Source: Nitritalea halalkaliphila LW7 | GTDB taxonomy: Bacteria; Bacteroidota; Bacteroidia; Cytophagales; Cyclobacteriaceae | Assembly: GCF_000265075.1 (NCBI RefSeq) | Contig: NZ_AJYA01000007.1 | Location: 19,013 to 83,012, forward strand | Direction of reading: 5' to 3' | DNA length: 64,000 bases | Shown here: one piece after another, positions 1-9,976 of the stretch | Layout of the letters: every line of letters begins with the position of its first letter | Position numbering within the stretch: position 1 is the stretch's first letter | The notes under the pieces: model-generated | What the model was told of the DNA's origin: nothing | Seen by the model: only the letters and a program-made list of their open reading frames with translations | Databases searched by the model: none | Made by a program: the position numbers and the translations under genes

Positions 1-343
1 CAGTCTCAGGGATATGCGCTGCCTGCGGCTGTAAAGCCCGTCCTGCTTCCTGAAGATGTATTTCCTGCTGCCTTTCGTCTTGAAAAGAGCGTTTGCGGAG
101 GAGTAAATGCTGGCTTTCCATGCGCTTTAATAGGGGACTTAGCGTATTCGAGTTTAGGTGAAGGAGCTCGCTCAACTCCCGCATACTGACTTTTTCACGC
201 TCCCAAAGGACAAGCATCACCAAATACTGTGGATAAGTCAGCCCTATAGCTTCTAAATGAGGCTGATACGCCCGCGTGAGCAAGCGCGATAAGGCGTAAA
301 AAGGGAAACAAAGCTGCCGATTTAAGGAAAGATTCGTTTCCAT
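1..343 (-). CDS. ohrR: MarR-family regulator, OhrR-like (partial)
   Basis: The 3' end runs off the left edge; 114 codons are visible from the ATG at 341-343 (complement). The protein fits a peroxide-sensing repressor of the OhrR type. The N-terminal stretch NRQLCFPFYALSRLL carries a single Cys (residue 12) where OhrR has its redox-sensing Cys. It is followed by LTYPQYLVMLVLWE and the winged-helix segment SNTLSPLLKRME, which matches the OhrR/MarR recognition helix. It starts 3 bp after the stop of the glutathione peroxidase gene, so the two are probably cotranscribed. Family knowledge: OhrR represses ohr until oxidised by organic hydroperoxides. An Ohr homologue lies at 28182-28604, far from this regulator. 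The function is inferred by family. Confidence 0.85.
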   Translation of the reverse strand, partial: METNLSLNRQLCFPFYALSRLLTRAYQPHLEAIGLTYPQYLVMLVLWEREKVSMRELSELLHLNSNTLSPLLKRMESQHLLLRKRSFQDERQQEIHLQEAGRALQPQAAHIPET

Positions 344-346
344 GAC

Positions 347-823
347 TTATTTGGCTATGTAAGAGGCTATCTTCTCTGGTTTGGTCACCGGAGCAAAGCG
401 CTTTACAGGCCGTCCTTGTTCATCAATTAGAAATTTAGTGAAGTTCCACTTGATGCTCGAGCCGAAAAGCCCACCCAACTGCTTTTTCAAGTATTTAAAA
501 ATCGGGTGTGCAGCATCGCCATTCACATCTACCTTAGCGAACATGGGAAAAGTAACCCCATAATTCAGAACACAGCCCGAAGCGATGCTAGACTCATCCC
601 CAGGCTCTTGATTGCCGAATTGATTACACGGGAACCCTAAAATAACAAAATCTTTATCCTTGTATTTTTTATACAAGGCCTCCAGACCCTCAAACTGCGG
701 CGTGAGCCCGCATTTGCTGGCGGTATTCACCACTAAGATCTTTTTTCCCTTGAATTCCTCCATGGAGATCTCCTTGCCTTGTAAGGTCGTCGCAGTAAAA
801 TCATAAAATCGCGTTGCTGCCAT
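347..823 (-). CDS. Glutathione peroxidase family protein
   Basis: A 158-residue thioredoxin-fold peroxidase of normal family length. The catalytic tetrad is visible: Cys38 in SKCGLTPQ, Gln68 in FPCNQFGNQEPG, and Trp126-Asn127 in KWNFTKFL. It uses a plain Cys, not selenocysteine. A second Cys (residue 84, before VLNYGVTFPM) is placed like the resolving Cys of the thioredoxin-dependent members, so it is more likely thioredoxin- than glutathione-dependent (inference). There is no signal peptide, so it should be cytoplasmic. It reduces hydrogen peroxide or organic hydroperoxides. The downstream OhrR-like regulator starts 3 bp after its stop, which suggests an oxidative-stress operon. The reading frame is intact. 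Confidence 0.93.
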   Translation of the reverse strand: MAATRFYDFTATTLQGKEISMEEFKGKKILVVNTASKCGLTPQFEGLEALYKKYKDKDFVILGFPCNQFGNQEPGDESSIASGCVLNYGVTFPMFAKVDVNGDAAHPIFKYLKKQLGGLFGSSIKWNFTKFLIDEQGRPVKRFAPVTKPEKIASYIAK

Positions 824-1153
824 AGTCGTTTAATTCGTACGTGTAGGTTATGTTTCTCTACAAGCTACAACTCTTAAAAACCAGAAAAGGTTTAGCGCGG
901 ACGATTAAATCGCACACGATTGATTTAATTTTTACATGTTCTTGTGCGCCTACTTGAAAAGGTGTCCTAACCTGTACACCAAAACCCTAAGCCTGCATCA
1001 GAAGATAAAGTGCTCGCGCTGACGCTGAGGAGGTAGCTACTTTCAGTAATTTTTAAGGCCAGCAGCGCCACCTTCCTGACAGAGAAGAACACATAAAAAA
1101 ACAGCTGGAAATTACTCCAGCTGTTCGATTCATTTCGTTGGTTTAGTGAAAAA
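824..1153. other. 330-bp intergenic region
   Basis: No credible gene is present; the short open frame here is mostly the shadow of the neighbour. It holds two small hairpins (AATCG-CACA-CGATT near 908-921, and GGTGT/ACACC near 961-979) and the minus-strand terminator listed at 1094-1125. I saw no clear TAnnTTTG box for the gpx gene. Confidence 0.5.
1094..1125 (-). terminator. Rho-independent terminator of the NTF2-like lipoprotein gene
   Basis: A perfect 10-bp stem AACAGCTGGA / TCCAGCTGTT (1100-1109 and 1116-1125, 6-nt loop). On the minus strand it is followed by a run of seven T (1094-1100). It lies 28 bp past the stop of the 1154-1800 gene. Confidence 0.85.
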
Positions 1154-1800
1154 TTAATTAGGATTAAAAGGCAAAGAGGATTTATGTACGATGATACGCA
1201 GTTTTCCATCATCACCTTTTTTAAATACCCAAGTTTTGTCCACCATAATTTCATTTCCTTCTTTATCGGTCACATACACATTTCCCATCGTAATGGCAGT
1301 AGCACCGTAAATTTGGATTCCCTCACGTGAGCTTCCCAAGTTCTCGAAGCGGGCTTTCACATAAGGCGCTAGCGCAAATCCCTTGTCCTCTGGGAATTTA
1401 TCACTTCCCCCCACGAAATAGGAGAGCGCGCCCTCCTTAGTGGTTCGGAACGTGTTCGTCCCGTAGGCTAAGGTCGGCTTAAAGAACACTTTTCCATACT
1501 GATAGTTGTAAGCCTCATCGATGACCTGCTCTGCATAGGCACGGTAATCCTGCCCCGCATCATAGCGTCGGCCTATTTCTACCAGAGCATCACACCAGGC
1601 ATGTTGAGCAGCGAGTACCTCCTCGTAGGTAATAATCGTCGAAGCACCGTCCTCCACATACTGAAGCCTTAATTCTTCTACGATGCGCTGCACCTCTTCT
1701 TGCTGCTTGGTTAATTCAGAGGATTCTTTTTCTGGAGCCTGACAAGAAACCATCAGACCAAGGCTGCCAGCATGGCAAACCACTGCTTTTTAATTGTCAT
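1154..1800 (-). CDS. SnoaL/NTF2-like lipoprotein (one frameshift)
   Basis: The start is the ATG at 1798-1800: MTIKKQWFAMLAALV, then a one-base loss at ~1758, then LMVSCQAPEKE. Restored, this is a lipoprotein signal with the lipid-accepting Cys in LMVSC. The mature part (~185 residues) carries EVLAAQHAWCDALVEIG, then KVFFKPTLAYGTNTFR, FVGGSDKFPEDKGFAL and VDKTWVFKKGDDGKLRIIVH. These are typical of a conserved SnoaL/NTF2-like family of marine bacteria, often mislabelled phosphoribosyl-AMP cyclohydrolase. The true substrate is unknown. I see no HisI motifs, so that label should not be used. It is a single gene with its own terminator at 1094-1125. Confidence 0.75.
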
Positions 1801-1991
1801 AAACGGGTAACTTAATAGAGTTAAATAAAATGAATAGATAGATAGTTTTTGTGAATCGAATGTCCACTCCCACTTATACTGTTATGCGTGTAAAAAGTTA
1901 TATTTTTAGATGAAAATAAATTTAAAGAAACTCCCTACAATTTCTATAGAGAGTTATTAATTTATAAGCTTTGTATAATTAAAAAAGCATT

Positions 1992-4197
1992 CTAGCGCTT
2001 CCGGCTTCCAGGCTGATAAGACTCCTGCGCATGCTCCAAGACATCCTCCAGATAGTAGTGGACGGGCTTGAAATCACCCTGCACATACCGTTCCGCCTGA
2101 TCATTAAAATGAGGAGAAGCAGGGTCTCCGCTTTGGCCCCCGGCCAAAAGGGACTTCGCCACCACGCGATCCCCGAACTCTACCGCAGCCACAAAACTGT
2201 TCCCCACATTTCCGTACCAGCGCTTGGTGTTCGGATAGGACCGGCTACCGTATGCGGCCAAACTACCCCACTGAGAGGAATTAAAGGGTACCGGAAGGCT
2301 CTCCTCTGCATCGCTGAAGGCGGGAGAAATGGAATTGTTGATCCGCTGAAAGCGATTGATCTCTCCCCAAGGGGTCTGCCAGCTGCCGAAATCATCCTCC
2401 AGCTTATCCAAGGCTTTTTTCAGAGCTTCTACCTGCATCTCTGCTGGCGCCGCCTCGGCTAAAAACTCAAAAACATAAGCATCCCAAGGACGGTCCAGTC
2501 GGCGGCCTGCGGCCAAAAGCGCCTGCCCATAATGCACGGCCACACTAGTGGCGATAGACTCCGTGCCCGTATGTAAATTCCAAGCCGTCAGGGTATCTAT
2601 CGCCGCTTTGCCAAGGGCAAAAAAGGCATCCTCTTCACCTACTGTCTCACTAAAGGCTTTCGCCAGAGCTGGAATTAAGGCTCAAAGGCCAGTAATGCCG
2701 GATCATAGGCCACCTGAATGAGACCATCTAGGTCTAGCTTACCTGTCCGCTCGAGCACACGTACGGCATTAATCCCCCGTGCATTTTCGAGATCCCAAGC
2801 CACATAAGGGGGATAATCCTTCGGGTCAGGGCTCTCTTTTCCGGCGGCTGTAAAGGGGGTAGAATTACAGTTTTGTATCCAAGAAGTCGCTGGATTTTTA
2901 ATGTAAATAAGCTCTTCTACCGCATGCAGCCCCTGCCAGTCCGTGGCTGGATTACTGCCATCACAGTGTTTCGCCAGTCAAAGAGAAGGATCCCGAACGG
3001 GCACAAAGTTTCCATGGTAGTAGGCGATCGTCCCGTCCTTATCTGCATACACGGTGCTGTTCGAGGAATTAGTCTGCAGCTGCATTGTCTGATGAAATTC
3101 GGCATGGTTGCGGGTTTTCGTCCGCATATAGGACTGTGTCAATGCTTTTTCTCGCTCCACCATCAGCGCGATGGCAATCCAGCGCTCGCCCTCAGCCCGA
3201 ATTACAGGGCCGTGGTGGCTGTAAAAGGCCGTAAAATCACGTTCTGCCATGCTCCCATCCTCTTCCTTGTAGTTTAGACGAAGGGTTTTGGTTTCGAAGG
3301 GCTTCCACTCCGCGCCGTGGCGGTAAAAAAAGCCTTCTGAACGCTCCTCTACCTCCAAGCTAAACAGGTCGATGGCATCCGCCTTAGCACTGGTGTGCAT
3401 CCAACCATTATGTGCATTAAATCCCTGATAGATAAAGAACTGCCCCCACGTTACGGCGCCGTACGCATTTAAGCCCTCCTCACTGACCATGTGCACCTCT
3501 GGACGAAAATAAAAGCTCGTATGCGGATTAATCATCAGCAGGGCATTGCCGCTGCTCGACTTTTCTGGGCCGATCGCGAACCCATTGGAGCCCTTAGGCT
3601 CTAACTCAAAATCCCGCTCCTCATACACCCAGGCGGTGTAAAAGCGGGATCATAAAACTCCTTTAAAGGATTTACCGGAATGGTTTCGATATCCCCTCCG
3701 ATGCTACCCTCACTAAAGCTGAGCGCCATCCATGGCTCAAAACGGGTCAGCAGCATGGGCTCCACCTCCGGATGCGTATGCAGGTAGTAGTTGATACCAT
3801 CCGCCCAAGCATCCATCAGCTCCCGCAGCCAGCGCGGACTAGCCGCATACTCCGCCCGCAAGTCCTCCTCATCGATGTAAAGGCGCATGCGTAAATCCAC
3901 ATACAACTTGCCGATGCCTTCCACCTCCGCCATTCGCCCCAGGGCATTAATGAAGTTCGTTTCCACCCGCTTAAAATCGTCTTCGCACTGGGCGTACACC
4001 ATGCCGAAAACAGCGTCGGCATCCGTCTTCCCATACACATGGGGGACCCCGTAGTCGTCGCGGTGGATGGTGATGCGTTCCGCAAAGCCTTCCCAGCGGG
4101 CCTTTTCTTCAGGGCTGCTGGACTGGGCCTGAAGCGCACCACTTAACCAGAGGAAAATTACCCCCAGTAGCCAAAACATGTTTCCTTTTCGTATCAT
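1992..4197 (-). CDS. Penicillin acylase family (Ntn hydrolase), four frameshifts
   Basis: A secreted N-terminal-nucleophile amidase of ~735 residues once four one-base losses (~3635, ~2981, ~2962, ~2677) are restored. The ATG at 4195-4197 is preferred over a TTG at 4215 because it gives the compact signal peptide MIRKGNMFWLLGVIFLWLSG...LQAQ. Alpha-chain features include RDDYGVPHVYGKTDADAVFG. The autocatalytic Ser follows Gly in EPKGSNGFAIGPEKSSSG and the beta chain continues with NALLMINPHT and FYSHHGPVI. The end shows KRWYGNVGNSFVAAVEFG and AGGQSGDPASPHF, the usual C-terminal core of the family. Family members hydrolyse amides such as acyl-homoserine lactones or beta-lactam side chains; the substrate here is unknown. 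A second, distantly related copy lies at 42538-44950. Confidence 0.85.
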
Positions 4198-4432
4198 GTG
4201 CTTGTTTGTTGTCAAAATGCTCGGCGAGCAGGCGGGCTACCCCCCTGAAAGCATGTCGTAAAGCTAATTTCGGGGTAATATAGAGCCTAGGACGGGAATT
4301 CCAATAGCTAGCGTAGTTGCAGGTGCTGCGCTTTTACGGTCGGTAGCTGATGCATTTTACAGGCAGTTCAGTAGGAAAAAAGCGCTCGAAAGCGTAGTTT
4401 GGATGCTCGATTACCGATTAGACCCTATTCCT

Positions 4433-5769
4433 ATGGCTTCACAGCACGCCTATGTGCGCTTTTTATCCATCACTGCTGCCCTCGGCGGCTTTTTATTTGG
4501 TTTTGACACCGCCGTGATCTCCGGCGCCGAACGCGAGATTCAGCTGGTCTGGCAGCTCGACGACTGGACTCATGGTCTGGCCGTAGCCATCGCCTTATAC
4601 GGCACAGTGCTTGGCGCACTTTTCGGCGGCATTCCCGCAGATCTACTGGGAAGAAAAAAAGCACTGCTGGCCATCGGCCTACTCTATCTGTTGTCTGCCA
4701 CTGGATCGGCCTTCGCTCCAGAAGTGTACAGCTTTATGTTTTTTCGCTTCCTCGGTGGGCTGGGGGTAGGGGCTTCCTCCGTGGTGGCGCCCATGTATAT
4801 CGCCGAAATCGCTCCCGCACGGCAGCGGGGACAACTGGTCGCCATGTATCAGTTTAACATCGTACTGGGCATCCTGGTGGCCTATTTCTCCAATTACCTC
4901 ATCGGAACGGCCGCACCCCCTTCCGCCTGGCGCTGGATGCTGGGGGTAGAGATTTTACCCGCCTTTTTCTATACCTTGCTCATGGTGCGCATCCCAGAAA
5001 GCCCTCGCTGGCTCTTAGCGAGCGCCAGGACTTCACTCAGGCACGTCTAATCCTGACCAAAACAGACCCCGAGGGCGTGGAGGCAGCACTTATTAAGGCC
5101 CAAAAAGAACTCCAGACGCTTCCCCCAAAAGCAGCTTTTCTGACGCTTTTCCAACCTGCTTTTCGACGTTCTACCGTCTTTGCGATGCTCATCGCCTTCT
5201 TTAACCAGCTTTCGGGCATTAACGCCGTCATTTATTTCGCACCACGCATTTTCGAGGCTGCAGGCTTACCCGCCGAAGACGCCCTTTTTTCCACCATCGG
5301 AATCGGGGTGGTAAACGTTTTGGCCACCTTAGCAGGCCTCTACCTCATCGATCGCCTCGGCCGACGCGTGCTGATGGGCATCGGCTCGGTGGGCTATGTG
5401 ATTTCCCTCAGTCTGATGGCCTACAGCTACTTAGGGAGCGGCCTTCCCGAAGGACTTTTGCCCTTTTTCGTCTTTTTCTTCATCGCCTCCCATGCCATCG
5501 GACAGGGAGCTGTCATCTGGGTCTTTATCGGTGAGATGTTTCCGAACGCCCTCCGGGCAAAGGGCCAAGCGCTAGGCTGTGGCATCCACTGGGTGCTGGC
5601 CGCCCTGATCACCAATGTATTCCCCGCCCTCGTCAGCATCTTCGGTGCGGGCCAACTCTTTCTCTTTTTCGCAGGCATGATGCTCCTTCAGACCTTCTGG
5701 GTATGGAAATTTATGCCTGAAACGAAAGGCAAAAGCCTCGAGGAAGTACATCATTCACCTGCTAATTAA
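4433..5769 (+). CDS. MFS sugar porter (one frameshift)
   Basis: A 12-helix sugar:proton symporter of the SP family, ~445 residues when a base lost at ~5017 is restored. Diagnostic segments: GGFLFGFDTAVISGAE in helix 1, DLLGRKKAL (loop 2-3), RFLGGLGVGASSVVAPMYIAE, PESPRWLL before the central loop, NQLSGINAVIYFAP in helix 7, DRLGRRVL, and PETKGKSLEEV at the C-terminus. The second ATG (4433) is chosen; an in-frame ATG at 4403 adds ten residues and lies immediately after a TAGTTTG sequence that could be a promoter element. The stop is 6 bp before a fructokinase gene, so the pair is likely an uptake-and-phosphorylation operon, with fructose a reasonable guess for the sugar. Confidence 0.9.
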
Positions 5770-5775
5770 TCACCA

Positions 5776-6678
5776 ATGTCTAAAAAAATACTTTGCTACG
5801 GCGAAATGCTCTGGGATGACTTTCCGAGTGGCCGCGTCCCAGGTGGTGCCCCTTTGAATATCGCCTCTAACTTGATTCAGCTCGGGCTGCAGCCCATGCT
5901 CGTCAGCGCTGTAGGGCAGGATGCGGCAGGAGAGGAGCTGCTAAACCTTTTGCGCCAGCGCCAAATCCCCGAGACGTGGATACAGCAAAATAGGCTCTCC
6001 ACCTCTCGTGTGCAAGTGGACGACAGCCAGCCCGAAGAGGTTCGCTATGAGATTTTATTTCCCGTCGCCTGGGATCGCATCGCCTGGAACGAGGCGCTCC
6101 GAGAAGCCGCTGAACAGGCTGATATGGTCATATTCGGTAGCCTCAGTCTGCGCCACCCCCAAAGCCTCGCCACCCTCCGACAGCTTCTAGCGCATACCTC
6201 CGCTCAGGTGATTTTCGATCTCAATCTGCGCCCTCCCTTCCTGCATTTTCCGGATGTAGAGGACTTTCTGCATCGGGCACAGCTGCTAAAAGTGAACGAA
6301 GAGGAGCTCCTTTTTCTCACGCGCTATCTGCTCGGAAATGCTTCAGCATCAGCTACGACGGAGACACTTGTGGCAGCTGCAGCGGCACTTTGTCAGCGCT
6401 ATCAGTTAGCAGGAATTTGGCTCACCCGCGGCGGAGAAGGGGCGTACTGGCTGGCTCCTGATCGCGCGCCCCTGGCGCAAAAGGCCTATCCTGTGCAGGT
6501 GAAAGATACCGTAGGTGCCGGGGATGCCTTCCTCAGCGGTATGGTGGCAGGGCTGGCTGCCGAAAAGAGCGCAGCAGAAATCTTGGATTTTGCCGCCCGT
6601 CTGGGGGCTTTTGTGGCCAGCCAAAGTGGAGGCGCTCCACTGCATGATCCAGCAGCTATCGCCGCTCTTAAATACTAA
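5776..6678 (+). CDS. PfkB-family carbohydrate kinase, fructokinase-like
   Basis: A 300-residue ribokinase-fold kinase. The N-terminal substrate-binding segment CYGEMLWDDFPSGRVPGGAP fits bacterial fructokinases, followed by NIASNLIQLG. The second PfkB signature DTVGAGDAFLSGMVAGL carries the catalytic base Asp250 and the anion hole. KVNEEELLFLTRY and WLTRGGEGAYWL are also typical. It would phosphorylate a sugar, most likely fructose to fructose 6-phosphate, using ATP in the cytoplasm. It starts 6 bp after the sugar porter, supporting a coupled job. The frame is intact. Specificity for fructose over another ketose is inferred from similarity and context. Confidence 0.9.
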   Translation: MSKKILCYGEMLWDDFPSGRVPGGAPLNIASNLIQLGLQPMLVSAVGQDAAGEELLNLLRQRQIPETWIQQNRLSTSRVQVDDSQPEEVRYEILFPVAWDRIAWNEALREAAEQADMVIFGSLSLRHPQSLATLRQLLAHTSAQVIFDLNLRPPFLHFPDVEDFLHRAQLLKVNEEELLFLTRYLLGNASASATTETLVAAAAALCQRYQLAGIWLTRGGEGAYWLAPDRAPLAQKAYPVQVKDTVGAGDAFLSGMVAGLAAEKSAAEILDFAARLGAFVASQSGGAPLHDPAAIAALKY

Positions 6679-6748
6679 GGCCAGCGTGAAGAAAAGGCAC
6701 AAGTAAAAAAAAGTACGTTTAGCACTGTGATGCTAGGATTGTATGGCG

Positions 6749-6756
6749 TAAGTTTG
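6749..6756 (+). promoter_or_regulatory. Bacteroidota-type minus-7 box for proC
   Basis: TAAGTTTG matches the TAnnTTTG consensus exactly, 27 nt before the proC ATG at 6784. There is no good TTG/TTTG element at the usual 17-23 nt upstream, so this is a partial match. Confidence 0.5.
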
Positions 6757-6783
6757 TTTTTTTAATTGGTTAGACATGTTTTC

Positions 6784-7587
6784 ATGATAGATACAGTAAA
6801 AATAGGAATCATCGGTTGTGGTAATTTAGGCAAAGCGATCGCCAGAGGGCTCTTGGAACAACCGGGTTTTCTGCCGGGGAACTTGCAGGTCACCCGTCGC
6901 AACACCGAGGCGCTGCGGGACTTAGCCGATCTGGGCGTTGCCGTACATACCGATAATGTGCAGCTGGCGCGCGAGGTGGATGTGCTTATTTTGGGTGTTA
7001 AACCCTTTAACATCGATAAAATCATGCGGCAAATCGCTCCTGTTTTAGAGGCAGATCGACAACTTTTGTTAAGCTTGGCCACAGGGATCACCTTGGAAGC
7101 ATTGTACGCGCATGTACCAGAGCAGATGGCAGTGTACCGCGTGATGCCAAATATCGCAGCGGATATTCAAGAGTCAGTGACCTGCTTCTGTTCCCGGCAT
7201 CAAGACCCGAAACAGGATGCCTTAGTGCGCGCCTTGATGAACGGGGTAGGGGAGAGCATCCAAATCGACGAGCCGCTGATGGAAGCTGCTACCGTGCTGG
7301 GAGCCTGCGGAATCGCCTATGTTTTGCGTTTTATGCGCGCCATGATTCAAGGCGGGATCCAAATCGGTTTCGATGCGAAAACAGCAGCAAAAATCGTGAA
7401 TCAAACAGTGAAAGGGGCCGCTGAGCTTATGATCCAGCAGGATTTACATCCAGAGGCGGCCATCGATAAGGTGACGACGCCTAAAGGCTGTACGATCGTA
7501 GGTTTAAACGAAATGGAGCATCAAGGCTTCAGCTCTGCCTTAGTACGTGGTGTATTGGCTTCCTATAAAGATATCGAGAAGAAATAA
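6784..7587 (+). CDS. proC: Pyrroline-5-carboxylate reductase
   Basis: Catalyses the last step of proline synthesis, NAD(P)H-dependent reduction of pyrroline-5-carboxylate. The 267-residue protein begins with a Rossmann nucleotide-binding segment (VKIGIIGCGNLGKAIARGLL). It carries LILGVKPFNIDKIM and VYRVMPNIAADIQESVT, and ends with the ProC signature region KVTTPKGCTIVGLNEMEHQG followed by FSSALVRGV. The ATG at 6784 is chosen; a TTG at 6766 would add six residues lying between the promoter box and the conserved start. It appears monocistronic, facing the convergent phosphoesterase gene 15 bp away. The frame is intact. Confidence 0.95.
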   Translation: MIDTVKIGIIGCGNLGKAIARGLLEQPGFLPGNLQVTRRNTEALRDLADLGVAVHTDNVQLAREVDVLILGVKPFNIDKIMRQIAPVLEADRQLLLSLATGITLEALYAHVPEQMAVYRVMPNIAADIQESVTCFCSRHQDPKQDALVRALMNGVGESIQIDEPLMEAATVLGACGIAYVLRFMRAMIQGGIQIGFDAKTAAKIVNQTVKGAAELMIQQDLHPEAAIDKVTTPKGCTIVGLNEMEHQGFSSALVRGVLASYKDIEKK

Positions 7588-7602
7588 ACCGCGCTCCGCT
7601 TT

Positions 7603-9680
7603 TTATTTTTTGATAAAGCGCAGGTAGAGCGGTGGGGACAGGACACTGGGCCGTAGGGAAAGCAAATAGCTGCCTGCGGCCAAGTGGCTTATATCCCAGC
7701 GAAGCCGCTGTTCGCTAGCACTTTCGAGCAGCACCCCAGCGGGAGCCATGCGCTGCCCATTTAGCCCGATGATTTCCCAAGAAACCAGTAGGTTCAGGTC
7801 ATAGCTTTCCGGTAGCTCTAAAATCAAATGATTTCCAGCAGGGTTCGGGTACAGCCGCAACTTCTCGCCGGGGCCAGCCTGAACTGGGGGTTCCTCCTCC
7901 CTTTGCGCGAGCGGAACCAAAACCTGCACCACATCCTCATATACGCGCCGTTCCACACGCTGCAGGGCATACTGTCGATCCAAAATAGGAAATGCATGCA
8001 CCGGGCTGAAGGTAATGCGGGCAAACTCCTCGTTTTGTTGCTGTACTTTCTCTACGGTAACCTCTAAGTGGCCATAATGCTTGCCACCGCGTGTCAGCTG
8101 AGGAACACCATCGATAAGTTCCCAGACCTCGGGGGCATCCTGGTCCGCTGTCCACATCTTGAAGGGATTATAGCCTAAGGGTGCCGCACCAGCACCAAGC
8201 TTTCTTTTCGCTCACCTCTCAGGCCATCGCCCGCCACCCCCACATCGTAGTAGTGTACCCCACGGCTGCCGGGATTTTCCTGCACAAAACTACGTTCAAA
8301 CAGTTCGCTGTGCCCACTAAAGACAGCGATCACACCATGTGCCTCGAAGAGCGGATGGTACACCTGCATCGGCGTGCCCCCCTGTCCGGAGGAAAGCACA
8401 TGGTTCATCGGGAGCCCATGCTCACCACTCGAAAAGGGCGCATGATGAAACTGCACAAAAATCAATTGTCCCGCTTCCTCCGCAGCGGCCAGATGCTCCG
8501 CAGCCCATTCCCACTGTGCAGAGCCGACATTAAATGGCTCTAGGCCTTTGCCCCCCTGAGCCACAAACTCCTCCTGCGTAAAATTCGCCTGCGTATCCGT
8601 CCCCGGCCCTGTAAAATCGCGTCCGCGAAGACGGCTTTCCTCCGAGTAATTACTGCGCAGGTCCTCGGGTATGCCATTCGAGGAGTCCAGAGTCAGCACG
8701 GTGATGGGGCCATAGTCGATGCGATAGTAAGCCCGCGACTCCTCCTTGTCCTTGGCCTGCGGCAAAGGAAAATAGGCCTCAAATTTCTGTCGCCCCACTA
8801 CCGGATTAAAAGCCCCCAAGCCATTAAAGCCATAGCCATTATTCAGCGTTCCGCCGAAATTTTCCCAGTTGCCGATCGCCGGAAACAGCGGCGTAGTGGT
8901 GAGTAGCTGATCGAAAGCGCCAGCATTATGGCGAAAAAACTCATCCCAGCCCGGCTGATAGCCGCCGCCCTGCACCAGATCACCGGGCATCAGGATAAAA
9001 TGTGGCTTGCGGCTCCGCATGATGCGGATGTTTTCGCTGTAGCCCTCCGTCTCTGTCAGCGGGTAACGCAGCGTGGGAATGTTTCCGGGCAGCGTGGCCG
9101 TTCCGAAGGTACGTGCCCAGTTCGAGTCGCTTAGCTCAGGGCGGGCACTCCCCGGAGCGAGGGCTCCCACCTCCCATTCACGGCGAAGTACGCGGCCCAA
9201 CGGTTCCGTTTCCGCATCTGCTAATGCCATAAAGGTGATTTTTTGCCAGTTGTCCTTGTCAGGAGGGCTTTGGAATGAGGCCGAAAAGGTGCTTCCGCCT
9301 AAAGTGACCCGATAGGTATACGTGGCGTCCGGGGTCAGTGGTGGCAGCTGTATGCGGTAGCGGTAGTTGCTGTCCCTCAGCAACCAATCTTCTGGCCGCA
9401 ATCCGCCGGGAAGCTGTTGCGCTTTCTCAGCGGGCGTATAGCCTAGCTTAGGAAAAAAGATCCCGGATATATTTTCTTCGCGTAAGACATTTCCTTCGGC
9501 ATCTTCGAGACGAAAGGTGCTTGTTCCAGCCGTTTCGGACCACCAAGTAAGTATAAATGCGCCAGACTCGCTGCCATTTAGGTACGGCAAAACCCGAAAT
9601 GCGCTGTGGTTTTGTGCCTGAAGCGCCGGACAAAACCTCAAAAGCAGAAAACTAAAGAATAAAATGAGGAAATAGCGCAT
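7603..9680 (-). CDS. Secreted PAP-like metallophosphoesterase with T9SS tail (one frameshift)
   Basis: A ~690-residue secreted protein; a lost base at ~8179 splits it. Signal peptide MRYFLILFFSFLLL...LQAQ, then a fibronectin-III-like N-domain as in purple acid phosphatases (residues ~25-140). The phosphoesterase domain shows MALADAETE (Asp155), MPGDLVQGGG (Asp234), PAIGNWENFGG (Asn271), FVQFHHAPFSSGEHG and AVFSGHSELFERS (His457). Three usual site residues are changed: GNHE reads GNWE, GHxH reads GHSE, and the ligand Tyr after GDL is Gln. After ~120 further residues it ends with a type A sorting domain (LRLYPNPAGNHLILELPES ... GSYLLSLR ... YLRFIKK), so it is exported by the type IX secretion system. 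Substrate and even activity are uncertain. Confidence 0.85.
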
Positions 9681-9740
9681 AAAAGTAAGCGGTTATACTG
9701 AGTTTTTCAATTCCACAAAAATAAGTATAAATCTAAAATA

Positions 9741-9776
9741 AAAAAGCTGCCAAATAGTATCGGCAGCTTTTTTTTA
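9741..9776 (-). terminator. Terminator hairpin between phosphoesterase and rhodanese genes
   Basis: An 11-bp stem AAAAAGCTGCC / GGCAGCTTTTT (9741-9751, 9762-9772), with A and T runs on both sides. It can stop the minus-strand fnr-rhodanese transcript before it enters the phosphoesterase promoter region. It could act in both directions. A further small hairpin follows at 9781-9796. Confidence 0.8.
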
Positions 9777-9777
9777 C

Positions 9778-9799
9778 TTTGCGCCTGGGAAGGCGCTTA
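9778..9799. repeat. Intergenic hairpin, TTTG-GC-arm family
   Basis: TTTGCGCCT-GGGA-AGGCGCTTA. The central arms GCGCCT/AGGCGC (9781-9786, 9791-9796) pair perfectly with a 4-nt loop. It resembles similar short GC-rich palindromes flanked by TTTG/CAAA found in other gaps of this window (see findings). Confidence 0.4.
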
Positions 9800-9976
9800 A
9801 TGAACCATATAAAAAACGCTCCATGTCGGAGAATTTTACACACAAAAATATAAAAATTTTATCAAATCGAAAGTTATCGCAGGAATTAAGTTGAGATAAG
9901 AAACTCTTTTAATAGAAAAATTATATTATTGGTCTCGATAAAGCACTATTTCGTTAGGGTTTGTCGGTTGACTGGA

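Noticed and set aside
1154-1800. Phosphoribosyl-AMP cyclohydrolase (HisI)
   Set aside because: Homologues carry that name by propagated error; HisI metal-binding motifs are absent and the protein is a lipoprotein with an NTF2-like fold.
2031-2462. 143-codon plus-strand open frame
   Set aside because: It lies antisense to the acylase gene and has no family features; the other strand shows the conserved protein.
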